This document shows positions 1-7,702 of a stretch of DNA of 64,000 nt, piece after piece. A program made the translations under genes and the position numbers. This DNA is from Kutzneria sp. 744 (GTDB lineage: Bacteria > Actinomycetota > Actinomycetes > Mycobacteriales > Pseudonocardiaceae), in contig NZ_KK037166.1 of NCBI RefSeq assembly GCF_000568255.1, positions 6,183,488-6,247,487 on the forward strand. The letters run 5' to 3'. The notes beneath the pieces were generated by a model. That model was not told where the DNA came from, did no database searches, and saw only the letters and a list, made by a program, of their open reading frames with translations. Every line of letters starts with the position of its first letter. Positions within the stretch are counted from its first letter, which is position 1.

Positions 1-268
1 CGGCCTGCGGGGCCCGGCGGCGCGGCGGCTGCGCGGCCGGCGGCTCCGGGTCGGGCGGGGTCGGGCGAGGAAGATTCGGCCGCGAACCCGTGTGCCGCTG
101 CACCAGGTCCGACACGCTCAGGCCGCCCGAGGCCTCCATCGACCTGCGCCTGCGGCTCCGGCGTCCGGTGGGCTCCTGGTCGGGGGCCTCGTACGAGTCC
201 GCGGCACCATCGGGACCGGTGCCGCCGAAGCGGGGATCGTCGGGCACCCAGGCTCCCTTCCGGCTCAC
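1..268 (-). CDS. N-terminal part of an unknown protein, cut by the window edge
   Basis: The first about 89 residues of a minus-strand protein run off the left edge. The most plausible start is a GTG at 268, giving VSRKGAWVPDDPRFGG. The visible part is charged and low in complexity: an arginine cluster (GRRSRRRRRS), then a short ordered-looking segment GGLSVSDLVQRH, then a proline/arginine-rich stretch. Such N-terminal tails, with an SVSDLL-type box ahead of a membrane segment, occur in actinobacterial envelope proteins such as LytR-CpsA-Psr enzymes, but no diagnostic domain lies within the window. Codon use is typical of a GC-rich coding frame. Function is unknown. Confidence 0.5.
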   Translation of the reverse strand, partial: MSRKGAWVPDDPRFGGTGPDGAADSYEAPDQEPTGRRSRRRRSMEASGGLSVSDLVQRHTGSRPNLPRPTPPDPEPPAAQPPRRRAPQA

Positions 269-486
269 GGCCCATACGGGCTGTTCATCACGAGTTGACG
301 TCGGTGCGGCCACAGAGGTTGCACATCGCGGCGCGTCACCCAGCGCACGCGATAGTACGGACGACCGCTAGTTCTAGCGACAGGCAGCCGGAATTCTGAC
401 ACGGTTCGTACTCGAAACCGCCCAGGCCGTTAGGCCAAATGGGCACTTGAGTTGCGGAACATTGCTGTCAGTAGCCCTCGACGCGC

Positions 487-1302
487 TCAGTAATGCCCGG
501 CCACCCGCACATCGGCGATGGCCCGACGCCCCGAGGCCGGCCCGGCCAGCCGCACCCGGCCGTTCTCGCGGTACGCGACCGCGTTGCGTCCGGACTGCTT
601 GGCCGAATACAGCAGGCTGTCGGCCTGCAGCAGCTGGTGCTCGGCCCCGTTCTCGCAGCTGCCGCTGACCTCGTGGGCGACGCCCGCGCTGACCGTGACC
701 CGCAGGCCCGGCGCCATCGCCGACCAGTCGTGCCGCTCCACCCGGTCCCGGGCCGCCTCGGCGATCTCCACCGCCGCCGCCTGGTCGGTGTCCGGCAGCA
801 CCAGCACGAACTCCTCGCCGCCGTAGCGGGCGCAGAACGCCGGTTCCGGCAGCTCCACCTGCAGAAGTTCCACGACTTGTTGGAGGACCCGGTCCCCCAC
901 CAGGTGCCCATAGCGGTCGTTCACCTGCTTGAACCAGTCCAGGTCGACCAGCGCCACCGCGATCGCCCCGACCTGCTCCGTCAACATCGCCACCAGGCGT
1001 TGGTCCAGGTAGCGGCGGTTGTAGCTGGCCGTGAGGCTGTCACGGATGCTCTGCTCGTGGGCCTCGGCGTGCTCACGGCGCAGCCGGTCCACCTCGCGGC
1101 GCAGCTGCTCCGGCACCGCCGGCGTGCTGCCGGCGCTGTCCCGGTAGATCAGGTCGAGCGCGGACCGCAGGTGGTCGTACGCCTCGCGCCACTGGCCGCG
1201 GGAGGCGAGCAGGCCCGCCAGCTTCTCGTGCAGGTTCACCAGTCCGCCGTCGGCGTGCTCGCCGGTCGGCTCGGAGACATCGGGCTGTGATGACGCGGTC
1301 AC
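487..1302 (-). CDS. GGDEF-domain diguanylate cyclase
   Basis: The product makes cyclic di-GMP from two GTP and is probably cytosolic, since no membrane segment is seen. The C-terminal half is a GGDEF domain: DSLTASYNRRYL opens it, ALVDLDWFKQVND carries the metal-binding Asp, and the active-site motif is GGEEF at about residues 161-165 of 271. No RxxD inhibitory I-site precedes it, so product feedback may be absent. The N-terminal 90 residues (GQWREAYDHLRSALDLIY) look like a short helical TPR-like sensor followed by a coiled linker. I chose the GTG at 1302 because GAGGAGGT lies 7 nt upstream; an ATG at 1359 would add 19 residues without a ribosome site. It is a single gene, separated by 154 bp from the lipoprotein gene upstream of it. 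Confidence 0.88.
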   Translation of the reverse strand: MTASSQPDVSEPTGEHADGGLVNLHEKLAGLLASRGQWREAYDHLRSALDLIYRDSAGSTPAVPEQLRREVDRLRREHAEAHEQSIRDSLTASYNRRYLDQRLVAMLTEQVGAIAVALVDLDWFKQVNDRYGHLVGDRVLQQVVELLQVELPEPAFCARYGGEEFVLVLPDTDQAAAVEIAEAARDRVERHDWSAMAPGLRVTVSAGVAHEVSGSCENGAEHQLLQADSLLYSAKQSGRNAVAYRENGRVRLAGPASGRRAIADVRVAGHY

Positions 1303-1456
1303 CGCGCTCACCTCCTCACGAAGGTGGTGTCGTCCTGGCGGCGGCGCGGCTTGAGTCATGGAGGGGTGGCCGGTGTGCTTTTCCCTCTACTGGCTGACCG
1401 AACGGTGGCCCAAAACGCTGACCCTGCGTAACACGGATGGGCGTATGTGAGTACCG

Positions 1457-1888
1457 TCACTGCGCCGGACAGGGGGCGAAGCCGTAAGTCCTTCCCCCGT
1501 CAACTACCACGCGCTGCGAACCGATCTGCGTGCCCACCACCGAGTTCCCCTGACGGATGGTGAGCGTCACCGCCACCACATAGACCTGGCCGGTGAGCCG
1601 CTTGTCCGAGCCCGGCGGCGTCCACCCCGGGTCCGCCCGCAGCGTCGACAGCGTCGGCGTGGCCGTGATCGTCACGCCGTTCAGGCTGCACACCCGGTCC
1701 GCGAAGGCCGGCACCTGCGTCGCCTTGAGGAAGTCCTGCTCCTGCTGCACGCCCTGCGCCGCCGCCGTGTCCAGGTCGTGGAAGTAGTCCGCCACCAGGC
1801 CGGGATCCGGCGACGGCTGGGCCTGCCCGGCGACCGTGCAGCCGGTCAGGGCCAGCGCCGCCAGGGCGATGAGCCTTCCGTCAGCCAC
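1457..1888 (-). CDS. Small secreted lipoprotein
   Basis: A 143-residue exported protein. A short hydrophobic leader ends in a lipobox, LTGC, at about residues 14-17, so it should be acylated on Cys17 and held on the outer face of the membrane. The mature part has two further cysteines (near VCSLNG and FAPCP) that could form a disulfide, and a beta-rich body (GQVYVVAVTLTIRQG). I do not recognise the family beyond resemblance to small actinobacterial lipoproteins. The GTG start at 1888 overlaps the end of dusB by 8 nt, so the two genes are probably translated from one message, although a functional link is not obvious. Confidence 0.72.
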   Translation of the reverse strand: MADGRLIALAALALTGCTVAGQAQPSPDPGLVADYFHDLDTAAAQGVQQEQDFLKATQVPAFADRVCSLNGVTITATPTLSTLRADPGWTPPGSDKRLTGQVYVVAVTLTIRQGNSVVGTQIGSQRVVVDGGRTYGFAPCPAQ

Positions 1889-3014
1889 CGCTGTGCATCA
1901 TCTCGGCCCCGGCCGGCACGCTGGCGTCCTCCGGGTCGTCCAGCCAGCCCTCCGGCAGCACCACCTTCGCCGCCGAGCCCTGCCGCCCGCGTGGGCCCTC
2001 CGCGTCCGCCGGGAACGGCACTTCGTGGTCCAACTGTCCGATCAGGTCGTCCAACTCCGGCAGGCTCGACACCATCGCGAAGCTCCGGCGCAGCGTCGAG
2101 CCCACCGGGAAGCCGTGCAGGTACCAGGCCATGTGTTTGCGCAGGTCCCGCAGGCCCTTGTGCTCGTCGTAGTGCTCGGTCAGCAGCTCCGCGTGCCGGC
2201 GCAGCACCTGCGCCACTCCGCCCAGCGTCGGTCCTGCCGGCAGCGGCTCGCCCCGGAACGCCGCCTGCAGGTCCCCGAACAGCCACGGCCGCCCCAGGCA
2301 GCCCCGGCCCACCACCACACCGTCGCAGCCCGTCGCCGCCACCATGTCCAGCGCGTCCTGGGCCTTGAAGATGTCCCCGTTGCCCAGCACCGGGATCGTC
2401 TTCACGGCCTCCTTCAGCCGGGCGATCGCCGACCAGTCCGCCTGCCCCGAGTACCGCTGCGAAGCCGTCCTCGCGTGCAGCGCAACCGCTTGCGCCCCCT
2501 CCGCCTCCGCGATCCGGCCCGCGTCCAGGTACGTCAGGTTGTCGTCGTCGATGCCGATGCGGAACTTCACCGTCACCGGAATGCCCGCCGGCTCCGCCGC
2601 TCGCACCGCCGCGCCCACGATGTCCCCGAACAGCCGCCGCTTGTACGGCAGCGCCGCGCCCCCGCCCTTGCGCGTCACCTTTGGCACCGGGCACCCGAAG
2701 TTCATGTCGACGTGGTCGGCCAGATCCTCGTCCACGATCATCTGGACCGCTTTGCCCATCGTCATCGGATCCACCCCGTACAGCTGCAGCGACCGGGGCC
2801 GCTCGTCCGGGTGGAACGTGATCATGTGCATCGTGGTGGCGTCGCGCTCGACCAGCGCCCGGCTGGTGATCATCTCGCAGACGTACAGCCCCGCCCCGTA
2901 CTGACGGCACAGCTGCCGGAAGGCCGTGTTGGTGATCCCCGCCATCGGCGCGAGCACCACCGGCGGGTCGACCGTGTGCGGGCCGATCCGGAGGGTCTTC
3001 GCCGATGTGCTCAT
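1881..3014 (-). CDS. dusB: tRNA-dihydrouridine synthase (DusB type)
   Basis: The enzyme reduces uridine in the D-loop of tRNA to dihydrouridine with FMN and NADPH in the cytosol. The sequence opens with VVLAPMAGITNTAFR, the FMN-barrel entry typical of Dus proteins, and carries the catalytic Cys108 in NFGCPVPKVTRKGGGAAL. KFRIGIDDD, ALHARTASQRYSG and GNGDIF follow as phosphate- and substrate-binding loops, and a C-terminal helical tRNA-binding domain completes about 377 residues, the usual size. I start at the ATG at 3014 (MSTSAKTLRIGPH), the usual N-terminus of the family; a longer reading frame reaches 3074. The lipoprotein gene begins inside its last codons. Confidence 0.93.
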   Translation of the reverse strand: MSTSAKTLRIGPHTVDPPVVLAPMAGITNTAFRQLCRQYGAGLYVCEMITSRALVERDATTMHMITFHPDERPRSLQLYGVDPMTMGKAVQMIVDEDLADHVDMNFGCPVPKVTRKGGGAALPYKRRLFGDIVGAAVRAAEPAGIPVTVKFRIGIDDDNLTYLDAGRIAEAEGAQAVALHARTASQRYSGQADWSAIARLKEAVKTIPVLGNGDIFKAQDALDMVAATGCDGVVVGRGCLGRPWLFGDLQAAFRGEPLPAGPTLGGVAQVLRRHAELLTEHYDEHKGLRDLRKHMAWYLHGFPVGSTLRRSFAMVSSLPELDDLIGQLDHEVPFPADAEGPRGRQGSAAKVVLPEGWLDDPEDASVPAGAEMMHSGG

Positions 3015-3119
3015 GCCTCCATTGTGCGGGACGGTGACCTCGCATCGACAACACCCCGGTGGGGGGTTACCCATTTACCCACACCTTAGGTATCCTTGCC
3101 GAGTCGAGAGGGGGCCGCC

Positions 3120-3413
3120 ATGACCATGCTTGACGACTTCCGGCCGGTGGCCGAAGTCACGGCGGACGAACGTGCGCGAGTAGCGGTTGGCAAAGCCGGC
3201 GCGCACAAGAACGATCGCTACGCCGTGTCCGTGAACGACGACGGCGCGATCCTGCTGACGCCACTGGCCAGCATCCCGAAGCGAGAGTTGCTGGTGTGGG
3301 AGAACGACGAGCTGCGGGCATCCCTGTTCCGCGGTCTCGCCGACGCCGCTGAGGGCAAGGCCCGGTCCCTCGACTGGGTCACGGCCGACGATGAGGACGC
3401 AGACGACGAGTGA
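3120..3413 (+). CDS. Putative antitoxin of a RelE-type pair
   Basis: A 97-residue acidic protein that starts at an ATG behind a purine-rich GAGAGGGGG ribosome site. Its C-terminal third (DWVTADDEDADDE) is strongly acidic, as expected for a segment that wraps a basic toxin, and the middle contains LLTPLASIPKRELLVWENDE. No HTH or ribbon-helix-helix can be named with confidence. Assignment as antitoxin rests on position: its stop overlaps the start of a RelE-like gene (GTGA overlap), so the two are co-translated in the order antitoxin-toxin. A promoter within the 105 bp shared with the divergent dusB is likely but not resolvable by eye. Confidence 0.6.
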   Translation: MTMLDDFRPVAEVTADERARVAVGKAGAHKNDRYAVSVNDDGAILLTPLASIPKRELLVWENDELRASLFRGLADAAEGKARSLDWVTADDEDADDE

Positions 3414-3718
3414 GTGCTCCACCGTTCCGCCTGCTGTACACCCGGGAAGCCGAGCGCGTGCTCGACGATCTGCGGGCCAAGAAGCAGTACGAGGCGAAGC
3501 TCAAGAAGGTCCGCAAAGCACTGCGCCTGTTGCAGGACGCCGGCCCCCGGCACCCGGGGCCGCATTCGCACGACTATCAGTCGGTGCCGGGACCCGGCGG
3601 AGCCACGCTGTGGGAGTCCTACGTGGAGAACAAGACCCCTTCGGCGTGGCGGATCTGGTGGATCTACGGGCCGGACGACGCCCAGCTCACGATCGTGACG
3701 ATCGGCCCCCACCCCTGA
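3410..3718 (+). CDS. RelE/ParE-like toxin of a toxin-antitoxin pair
   Basis: A 102-residue basic protein, the usual size for the RelE/ParE fold. It opens with FRLLYTREAERVLDDL, a beta strand running into the first helix. A lysine-rich helix follows (AKKQYEAKLKKVRKAL), and the C-terminal sheet carries AWRIWWIYGPDDAQLTIVTIGPHP, which matches the strand-turn-strand end of mRNA-interferase-like RelE proteins. By family it would cleave mRNA at the ribosome or poison gyrase; which one cannot be told. It starts with GTG overlapping the upstream stop by 4 nt, so synthesis is tied to the acidic partner. Confidence 0.65.
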   Translation: MSAPPFRLLYTREAERVLDDLRAKKQYEAKLKKVRKALRLLQDAGPRHPGPHSHDYQSVPGPGGATLWESYVENKTPSAWRIWWIYGPDDAQLTIVTIGPHP

Positions 3719-4043
3719 CAGCCGGTTTCCGGCTGTTCTGCGGCCAAGCGAGCCGGTTGGCCTAGAGAGGGTGTCAGATCCAATCCGGGAAGCAGTCCGC
3801 TCTGAATCTCTCGCCAGTCAACGATTGCCGATGTCCGACCTGACCAGGCGCCCGTCACCGGACAGGTGTTGGGAGCTGACCGAAGCCTTTGTCGGGCTGT
3901 CCGGTTGGTAGTTCGTGGCTGTGCTGACGGTCGCGATCTACATGCTGGTGCGCCTGGTGATCCACACGACCGCCCCGTCAAGGGGATGACGTTGTCATCC
4001 GGGTCCTGCCGCCGCGCATCGAGATCCGCTACCGCGGCCCCGA
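3719..4043. other. Intergenic, with a possible broken small membrane-protein gene
   Basis: No intact gene is visible. On the plus strand, around 3917-3988, the reading AVLTVAIYMLVRLVIHTTAP looks like a membrane segment and stops. A second frame from about 3988 to 4079 reads VIRVLPPRIEIRYRG and ends inside the 3' end of the opposing macro-domain gene. A one-base shift would join them into a small single-pass protein of about 55 residues. This could be a true small gene with a sequencing slip or a remnant. Confidence 0.25.
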
Positions 4044-4550
4044 TCAGGACGAGGTCGAGCCGCCGGAGAGCGCTTCGTAGGTCTCCTCGTCGAAGGCCAC
4101 CAAGCGGATCAGTTCCACCTTCGTCGGGGTGGCGGCGAGCGTCACGCGGGCGATGCGGGCGGCGTCGGGGGTGGGAAAGCCGTAGATGCCGGTGGCGATG
4201 GCGGGGAAGGCGATGCTGTGGACGCCGAGGTCGTCGGCCACTTCCAGGCAGCGGCGGTAGCAGGAGGCGAGGAGGTCGGCTTCCCCGTAGGAGCCGCCTT
4301 CCCAGACCGGGCCGACGGTGTGGATCACGTGCTTGACCGGAGGGGTGAGGTTGAAGGCGGGAGTGGCCTTGGCGTCGCCGGGATCGCAGGGCGCGATGGC
4401 CCCGCCGGCCTGGGCGAGGCGAGGCCCGGCGGCGCGGTGGATGGCGCCGTCGACCCCGCCGCCTCCGAGCAGGGACTCGTTGGCGGCGGTGACGATGGCG
4501 TCGACACGTTCCTGGGTGATGTCCCCGAGCACAACCTTGATCACGGCCAT
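4044..4550 (-). CDS. Macro-domain ADP-ribose hydrolase
   Basis: A 168-residue stand-alone macro domain of the YmdB / O-acetyl-ADP-ribose deacetylase type. The ribose-binding loop is at the N-terminus (TAANESLLGGGGVDGAIHRA), with the Asn and Gly-rich turn intact. HVIHTVGPVW marks the core strand, and the phosphate loop near the C-terminus reads AFPAIATGIYGFP. By family it removes ADP-ribose or acetyl groups from ADP-ribose derivatives in the cytosol. No ADP-ribosyltransferase or sirtuin gene lies next to it, so a dedicated DarT/DarG-type pairing is not supported here. It stands alone between the toxin pair and the insertion sequence. Confidence 0.9.
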   Translation of the reverse strand: MAVIKVVLGDITQERVDAIVTAANESLLGGGGVDGAIHRAAGPRLAQAGGAIAPCDPGDAKATPAFNLTPPVKHVIHTVGPVWEGGSYGEADLLASCYRRCLEVADDLGVHSIAFPAIATGIYGFPTPDAARIARVTLAATPTKVELIRLVAFDEETYEALSGGSTSS

Positions 4551-4673
4551 GAAGGCATGGTGACGGCTGCCGGACGCCGTGACGGCTGGGTTCGCCGTCG
4601 GCGGATCGGCTGTGGGTGAAAAGGATCAGCCCCGCGGTAAACGGCCCCGCTGCGTCGTTGGGCTCGTCGTCAA

Positions 4674-4711
4674 GGAAACAGCCCCCACCCCATCCCTGGG
4701 GTGGCGTCCCA
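4674..4711 (+). repeat. Dispersed about 37-bp repeat, copy 1
   Basis: This GC-rich block contains an internal hairpin (CCACCCCA, loop TCCC, TGGGGTGG). It recurs inverted at 35,615-35,651 with one base missing and one or two substitutions. The region 4551-4762 otherwise holds no gene. Both copies lie within about 150 bp of insertion-sequence DNA. Confidence 0.65.
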
Positions 4712-4762
4712 CGTCCATTCTACCCAGGCGGCGGGATGTGGATCTTGGTGGCGAATTGCCGC

Positions 4763-4876
4763 GTTGACTCATTGAAAATGCCCGGGAGGATGAGTCGTTG
4801 CCTCACGAAGGAATGCCCGCGGGCGGCGTGGCATCTCACCTTGACCAGCAGCGGTGACTCATCGTGATCGATGGGG
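4763..4876 (+). repeat. Left end of the insertion sequence: tandem transposase-site motifs
   Basis: Two clear direct copies of GTTG(A/C)CTCA...ATGCCCG lie 34 bp apart (4763 and 4797). A weaker third copy (GTGACTCATCGTGATCGATG) at 4854-4876 overlaps the transposase start. A copy over the start region could let transposase repress its own gene; this is inference. Confidence 0.6.
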
Positions 4877-6106
4877 TTGACGATGAGCGAACGCGAGGCC
4901 GTGACCAGGCAGCTGGCCCGGCGCTACCGATCAGCGTCCAAGACCGACAAAGCCAGGATCTTGGACGAATTGTGCGTGTTGACCGGCTGGCACCGCGACC
5001 ACGCCCGCAAAGCCCTGCGCACCACACCCAGACCGAAACCCAGTGTTCCGCAACGAAAAACCCGCGAGCCCGTGTACAGCCCCGAGGTGATCACGGCACT
5101 ACGCAAGGTCTGGGCGATCCTGGACGCGCCCTGCGGCAAACGCCTGGCCCCGTTCCTCCCCGACATCGTCGACCGCCTCCTGGCCTGCGGCGAGCTGTCG
5201 ATCAGCGACGAGATCCGCTACCAGCTGGCGCGCATGTCCGCGGCCACCATCGACCGCCGCCTAGCCCCCGACCGCGCCCGCTGGCAACCCCACGGCCGCG
5301 CCCGAACCAAACCCGGCAGCCTGCTCAAATCCCAGATTCCCATCCGCACCTGGGCCGACTGGGACGAGGACCACCCCGGCTTCGTGGAGATCGACCTGGT
5401 CAGCCACGACGGCGGCAACGCCACCGGCGAACACGCCTGGACCCTGACCGTCACCGACATCGCCACCGGCTGGACCGAAAACCGCGCCGTGCGCAACAAG
5501 GCCGAGGTCTGGGTCCTAGCCGCCCTCGACCAGATCGTGGCCGGGTTCCCGTTCCCCGTGCTGGGCATCGACTCCGACAACGGCAGCGAGTTCATCAACG
5601 CCCACCTACTGACCTACTGCCGCGACCACGAGATCACCTTCACCCGAGCCCGCCCCGGCCACAAAAACGACGGCGCCCACGTCGAACAGAAGAACTGGTC
5701 AGTCGTGCGCCAGACCGTCGGCTACCACCGCCACACCGGCGAGACCCAACTCGACCTACTCAACGGCGTCTACGCCCTACTCCGCGACCAGATCAACTTC
5801 TTCACCCCGCAACAGAAACTGATCTCCAAAACCCGCCACGGCGCCACCGTCCACAAGAAACACGACACCGCCCAAACCCCCTACCAACGCACCCTGACCC
5901 ACACCACCGTCGACATCGTCGACACCGACGCCCTGCGCGAGCACTACCAGCGCCTCAACCCCGCCGCCCTCCGCCGCGAGATCGTCGCACTGTGTGACGC
6001 CCTGGCCCACGAAGTCCTCGCCCCCGACCTCACCCACCTCGCCACCGCCCTCGCCCACGCGGGCATTCTTCGTGAGGCAACGACTACCCCCAAGCGGGCA
6101 TCTTGA
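4871..6106 (+). CDS. Integrase-core (rve) transposase
   Basis: A 411-residue DDE recombinase that moves the surrounding element. The N-terminal 70 residues are basic and helical (ELCVLTGWHRDHARKALR), probably the end-binding HTH. The catalytic core shows the three acids of the retroviral-integrase fold: Asp in VEIDLVSHDGGN, Asp in GIDSDNGSEFIN and Glu in DGAHVEQKNW. A C-terminal region with NFFTPQQKLISKTR follows. The exact IS family cannot be settled; an IS481/ISNCY-like affiliation is my guess. An in-frame ATG at 4883 is an alternative start. No frameshift is needed, unlike IS3-type elements. Confidence 0.9.
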   Translation: MGLTMSEREAVTRQLARRYRSASKTDKARILDELCVLTGWHRDHARKALRTTPRPKPSVPQRKTREPVYSPEVITALRKVWAILDAPCGKRLAPFLPDIVDRLLACGELSISDEIRYQLARMSAATIDRRLAPDRARWQPHGRARTKPGSLLKSQIPIRTWADWDEDHPGFVEIDLVSHDGGNATGEHAWTLTVTDIATGWTENRAVRNKAEVWVLAALDQIVAGFPFPVLGIDSDNGSEFINAHLLTYCRDHEITFTRARPGHKNDGAHVEQKNWSVVRQTVGYHRHTGETQLDLLNGVYALLRDQINFFTPQQKLISKTRHGATVHKKHDTAQTPYQRTLTHTTVDIVDTDALREHYQRLNPAALRREIVALCDALAHEVLAPDLTHLATALAHAGILREATTTPKRAS

Positions 6107-6117
6107 CATGAGGCAAC
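6060..6117 (-). repeat. Right end of the insertion sequence, overlapping the transposase 3' end
   Basis: Two inverted copies of the terminal motif lie 35 bp apart. The inner copy is inside the coding sequence and the outer copy covers the stop codon (6104-6106), so the last residues of the transposase are dictated by the end sequence. Confidence 0.6.
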
Positions 6118-6170
6118 AGGTTGCCTGTGGATGGAGGGAGTCGGCGGGTGGGGGCTGTGGATAACCGGGG

Positions 6171-7508
6171 TCAGCCGAGGTCGCGGGAGAGGAGGTCGTC
6201 CTCGGTCTCGCGGCGGACGAGGAGGCGGGCGGCGCCGTCGCGGACGGAGACGACGGGTGGGCGGCCGACCATGTTGTAGTTGGAGGCCAAGGAGTGGTGG
6301 TAGGCGCCGGTGCAGGGGACGGCGAGGAGGTCGCCGGCGCGGAGGTCGGCGGGGAGGGGGACGTCCTCGGCCAGCACGTCGCCGGCCTCGCAGTGGCGGC
6401 CGACGACGGTGGCGGGGTGGGAGATCGGGGAGAAGTGGCGGCCGACGGGGCGGACGGAGTAGCGGGCGCCGTAGAGGGAAGGGCGGGGGTTGTCGCTCAT
6501 GCCGCCGTCGACGGCGACGAAGGTGCGAGAAGTGCCGTGCTTGACGGTGACGACGCGGTAGAGGGTGACGCCGGCGGAGGCGACGATGGCCCGGCCGGGC
6601 TCGATGGTGAGGCGGGGAAAGGGAAGACGGTGTGAGGAGCACTCGTAATTGACGGCACGGAGGAGACGGTCGGCGTAGCCGCGGAGGTCGAAGGAAGGGT
6701 CGCCGGGGCGGTAGGGGACGGCATGGCCGCCGCCGAGATCGAGCTGGGGCAAGGTGATCCCGTACCTGATCTGAAGGACGGCCAGGAAGCCGACCATGCG
6801 GCGGGCGGCCTCCTCGAAGCTGGCGACGCGAGAGACCTGGGAGCCGATGTGGCAGTGCAGGCCGACGAGGCGGAGGCTGGGCTGGGCCCGCACGCGGCCG
6901 ACGGCGTCGAGGGCGGCGCCGGAAGCGAGGGAGAAGCCGAACTTCTGGTCCTCGACGCCGGTGGCGATGGCCTTGTGGGTGTGGGCGTCGACGCCGGGAG
7001 TGACCCGGATCAGGACGTTCTGGGGATACCGGGCGAGCGCGCCGAGTTGCTCGATCTCGTCGAGGGAGTCGACGACGATGCGATCGACGCCGTAGCCGAT
7101 GGCGGCCTTGAGGTCCTCGGGGGTCTTCACGTTGCCGTGGAAGACGATGCGGGAGGCGGGGAAGGCGATGGAGCGGGCGACGGCGAGCTCGCCGGCCGAG
7201 CAGACGTCGAGCGACAGGCCCTCGTCGGCGATCCACCGCAGCACCCCGCGGCTGATCATGGACTTGCCGGCGTAGGCGATCTCGACGTCGGGCAGCGCGG
7301 ACCGGTAGTCGCGGCAGTGCCGCCGCACGGTCGCCTCGTCGAGCAGGTAGGCGGGCGTGCCGAAGCGGGCGGCGAGCTGGGTGAGCGGGACGCCGCCGAG
7401 CAGCAGGTCGCCGTCGACGCCGTGCGCGGTGGACAGCGGCCAGATCCCGGGCTCGAGGCGTCCGCGCAGCGACTCACCCAGCGTGGGTATCAGCTCGGCG
7501 AGGGTCAT
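6171..7508 (-). CDS. lysA: Diaminopimelate decarboxylase-like PLP enzyme
   Basis: A fold-III PLP decarboxylase of 445 residues. The family's last step of lysine synthesis converts meso-diaminopimelate to lysine and CO2. The PLP lysine is Lys82 in EIAYAGKSM. Further markers are LDVCSAGELAVA, GLHCHIGSQV, the phosphate-binding QLDLGGGHAVPY, TIEPGRAIV and a C-terminal CTGAYHHSLASNYN with the substrate-contacting Tyr. GGAGGA just upstream of the ATG at 7508 fixes the start; a longer frame reaches 7550. It stands alone, not beside other lysine genes, so it may be a second copy or act on a related D-amino acid. The enzyme class is certain, the substrate less so. Confidence 0.85.
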   Translation of the reverse strand: MTLAELIPTLGESLRGRLEPGIWPLSTAHGVDGDLLLGGVPLTQLAARFGTPAYLLDEATVRRHCRDYRSALPDVEIAYAGKSMISRGVLRWIADEGLSLDVCSAGELAVARSIAFPASRIVFHGNVKTPEDLKAAIGYGVDRIVVDSLDEIEQLGALARYPQNVLIRVTPGVDAHTHKAIATGVEDQKFGFSLASGAALDAVGRVRAQPSLRLVGLHCHIGSQVSRVASFEEAARRMVGFLAVLQIRYGITLPQLDLGGGHAVPYRPGDPSFDLRGYADRLLRAVNYECSSHRLPFPRLTIEPGRAIVASAGVTLYRVVTVKHGTSRTFVAVDGGMSDNPRPSLYGARYSVRPVGRHFSPISHPATVVGRHCEAGDVLAEDVPLPADLRAGDLLAVPCTGAYHHSLASNYNMVGRPPVVSVRDGAARLLVRRETEDDLLSRDLG

Positions 7509-7645
7509 CGTGTCCTCCGGTGCAGATCGGACTGAGCACCCCAAGGACACTCCGGAAACCGCAGGTGGGCAGGGTTGTGTACGCGGTCATGACGCCCGCG
7601 GCGGGCACGTTGTCGCGATGGTGACGGCCGGGTGGCCCCGGCCAC

Positions 7646-7688
7646 ATAGTTGACACTGACTAGTCATGCATGGATAGTTGATCCTGAC
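7646..7688 (+). promoter_or_regulatory. Promoter and probable PadR operator
   Basis: TTGACA (7650-7655) and GATAGT (7673-7678), 17 bp apart, form a good sigma-70-type promoter for the padR operon. The spacer holds a perfect palindrome TGACTAGTCA (7657-7666). ATAGTTGA..CTGAC occurs twice, at 7646 and 7674, exactly 28 bp apart. Palindrome and direct repeat are natural sites for autorepression by PadR. Confidence 0.6.
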
Positions 7689-7702
7689 CAATTGGAGTGA
7701 CG

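Larger units (their letters stand above)
4763..6117 (+). mobile_element. Complete insertion sequence with doubled terminal repeats
   Basis: A 1.36-kb element with a single integrase-core transposase and inverted ends. Each end has an outer and an inner copy of a 22-23-bp motif of the form GTTGCCTCA...ATGCCCG. The left copies are at 4763-4784 and 4797-4819; the right copies, inverted, are at 6060-6081 and 6095-6117. The inner pair is part of a 28-bp near-perfect inverted repeat (4793-4821 against 6058-6085, one extra base on the left). No convincing target duplication is seen at the outer limits, so the exact ends are approximate. The frame is intact, so the element may be active or recently arrived. 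Confidence 0.85.

Noticed and set aside
4044-4550. DarT/DarG-type defence module around the macro domain
   Set aside because: No DarT-like ADP-ribosyltransferase is adjacent; the neighbours are a RelE-type pair and an insertion sequence.
5944-7236. A 430-codon frame antisense and frame-shifted to the transposase and lysA
   Set aside because: An Arg/Pro-rich product lacking any fold; lysA in another frame accounts for the region.
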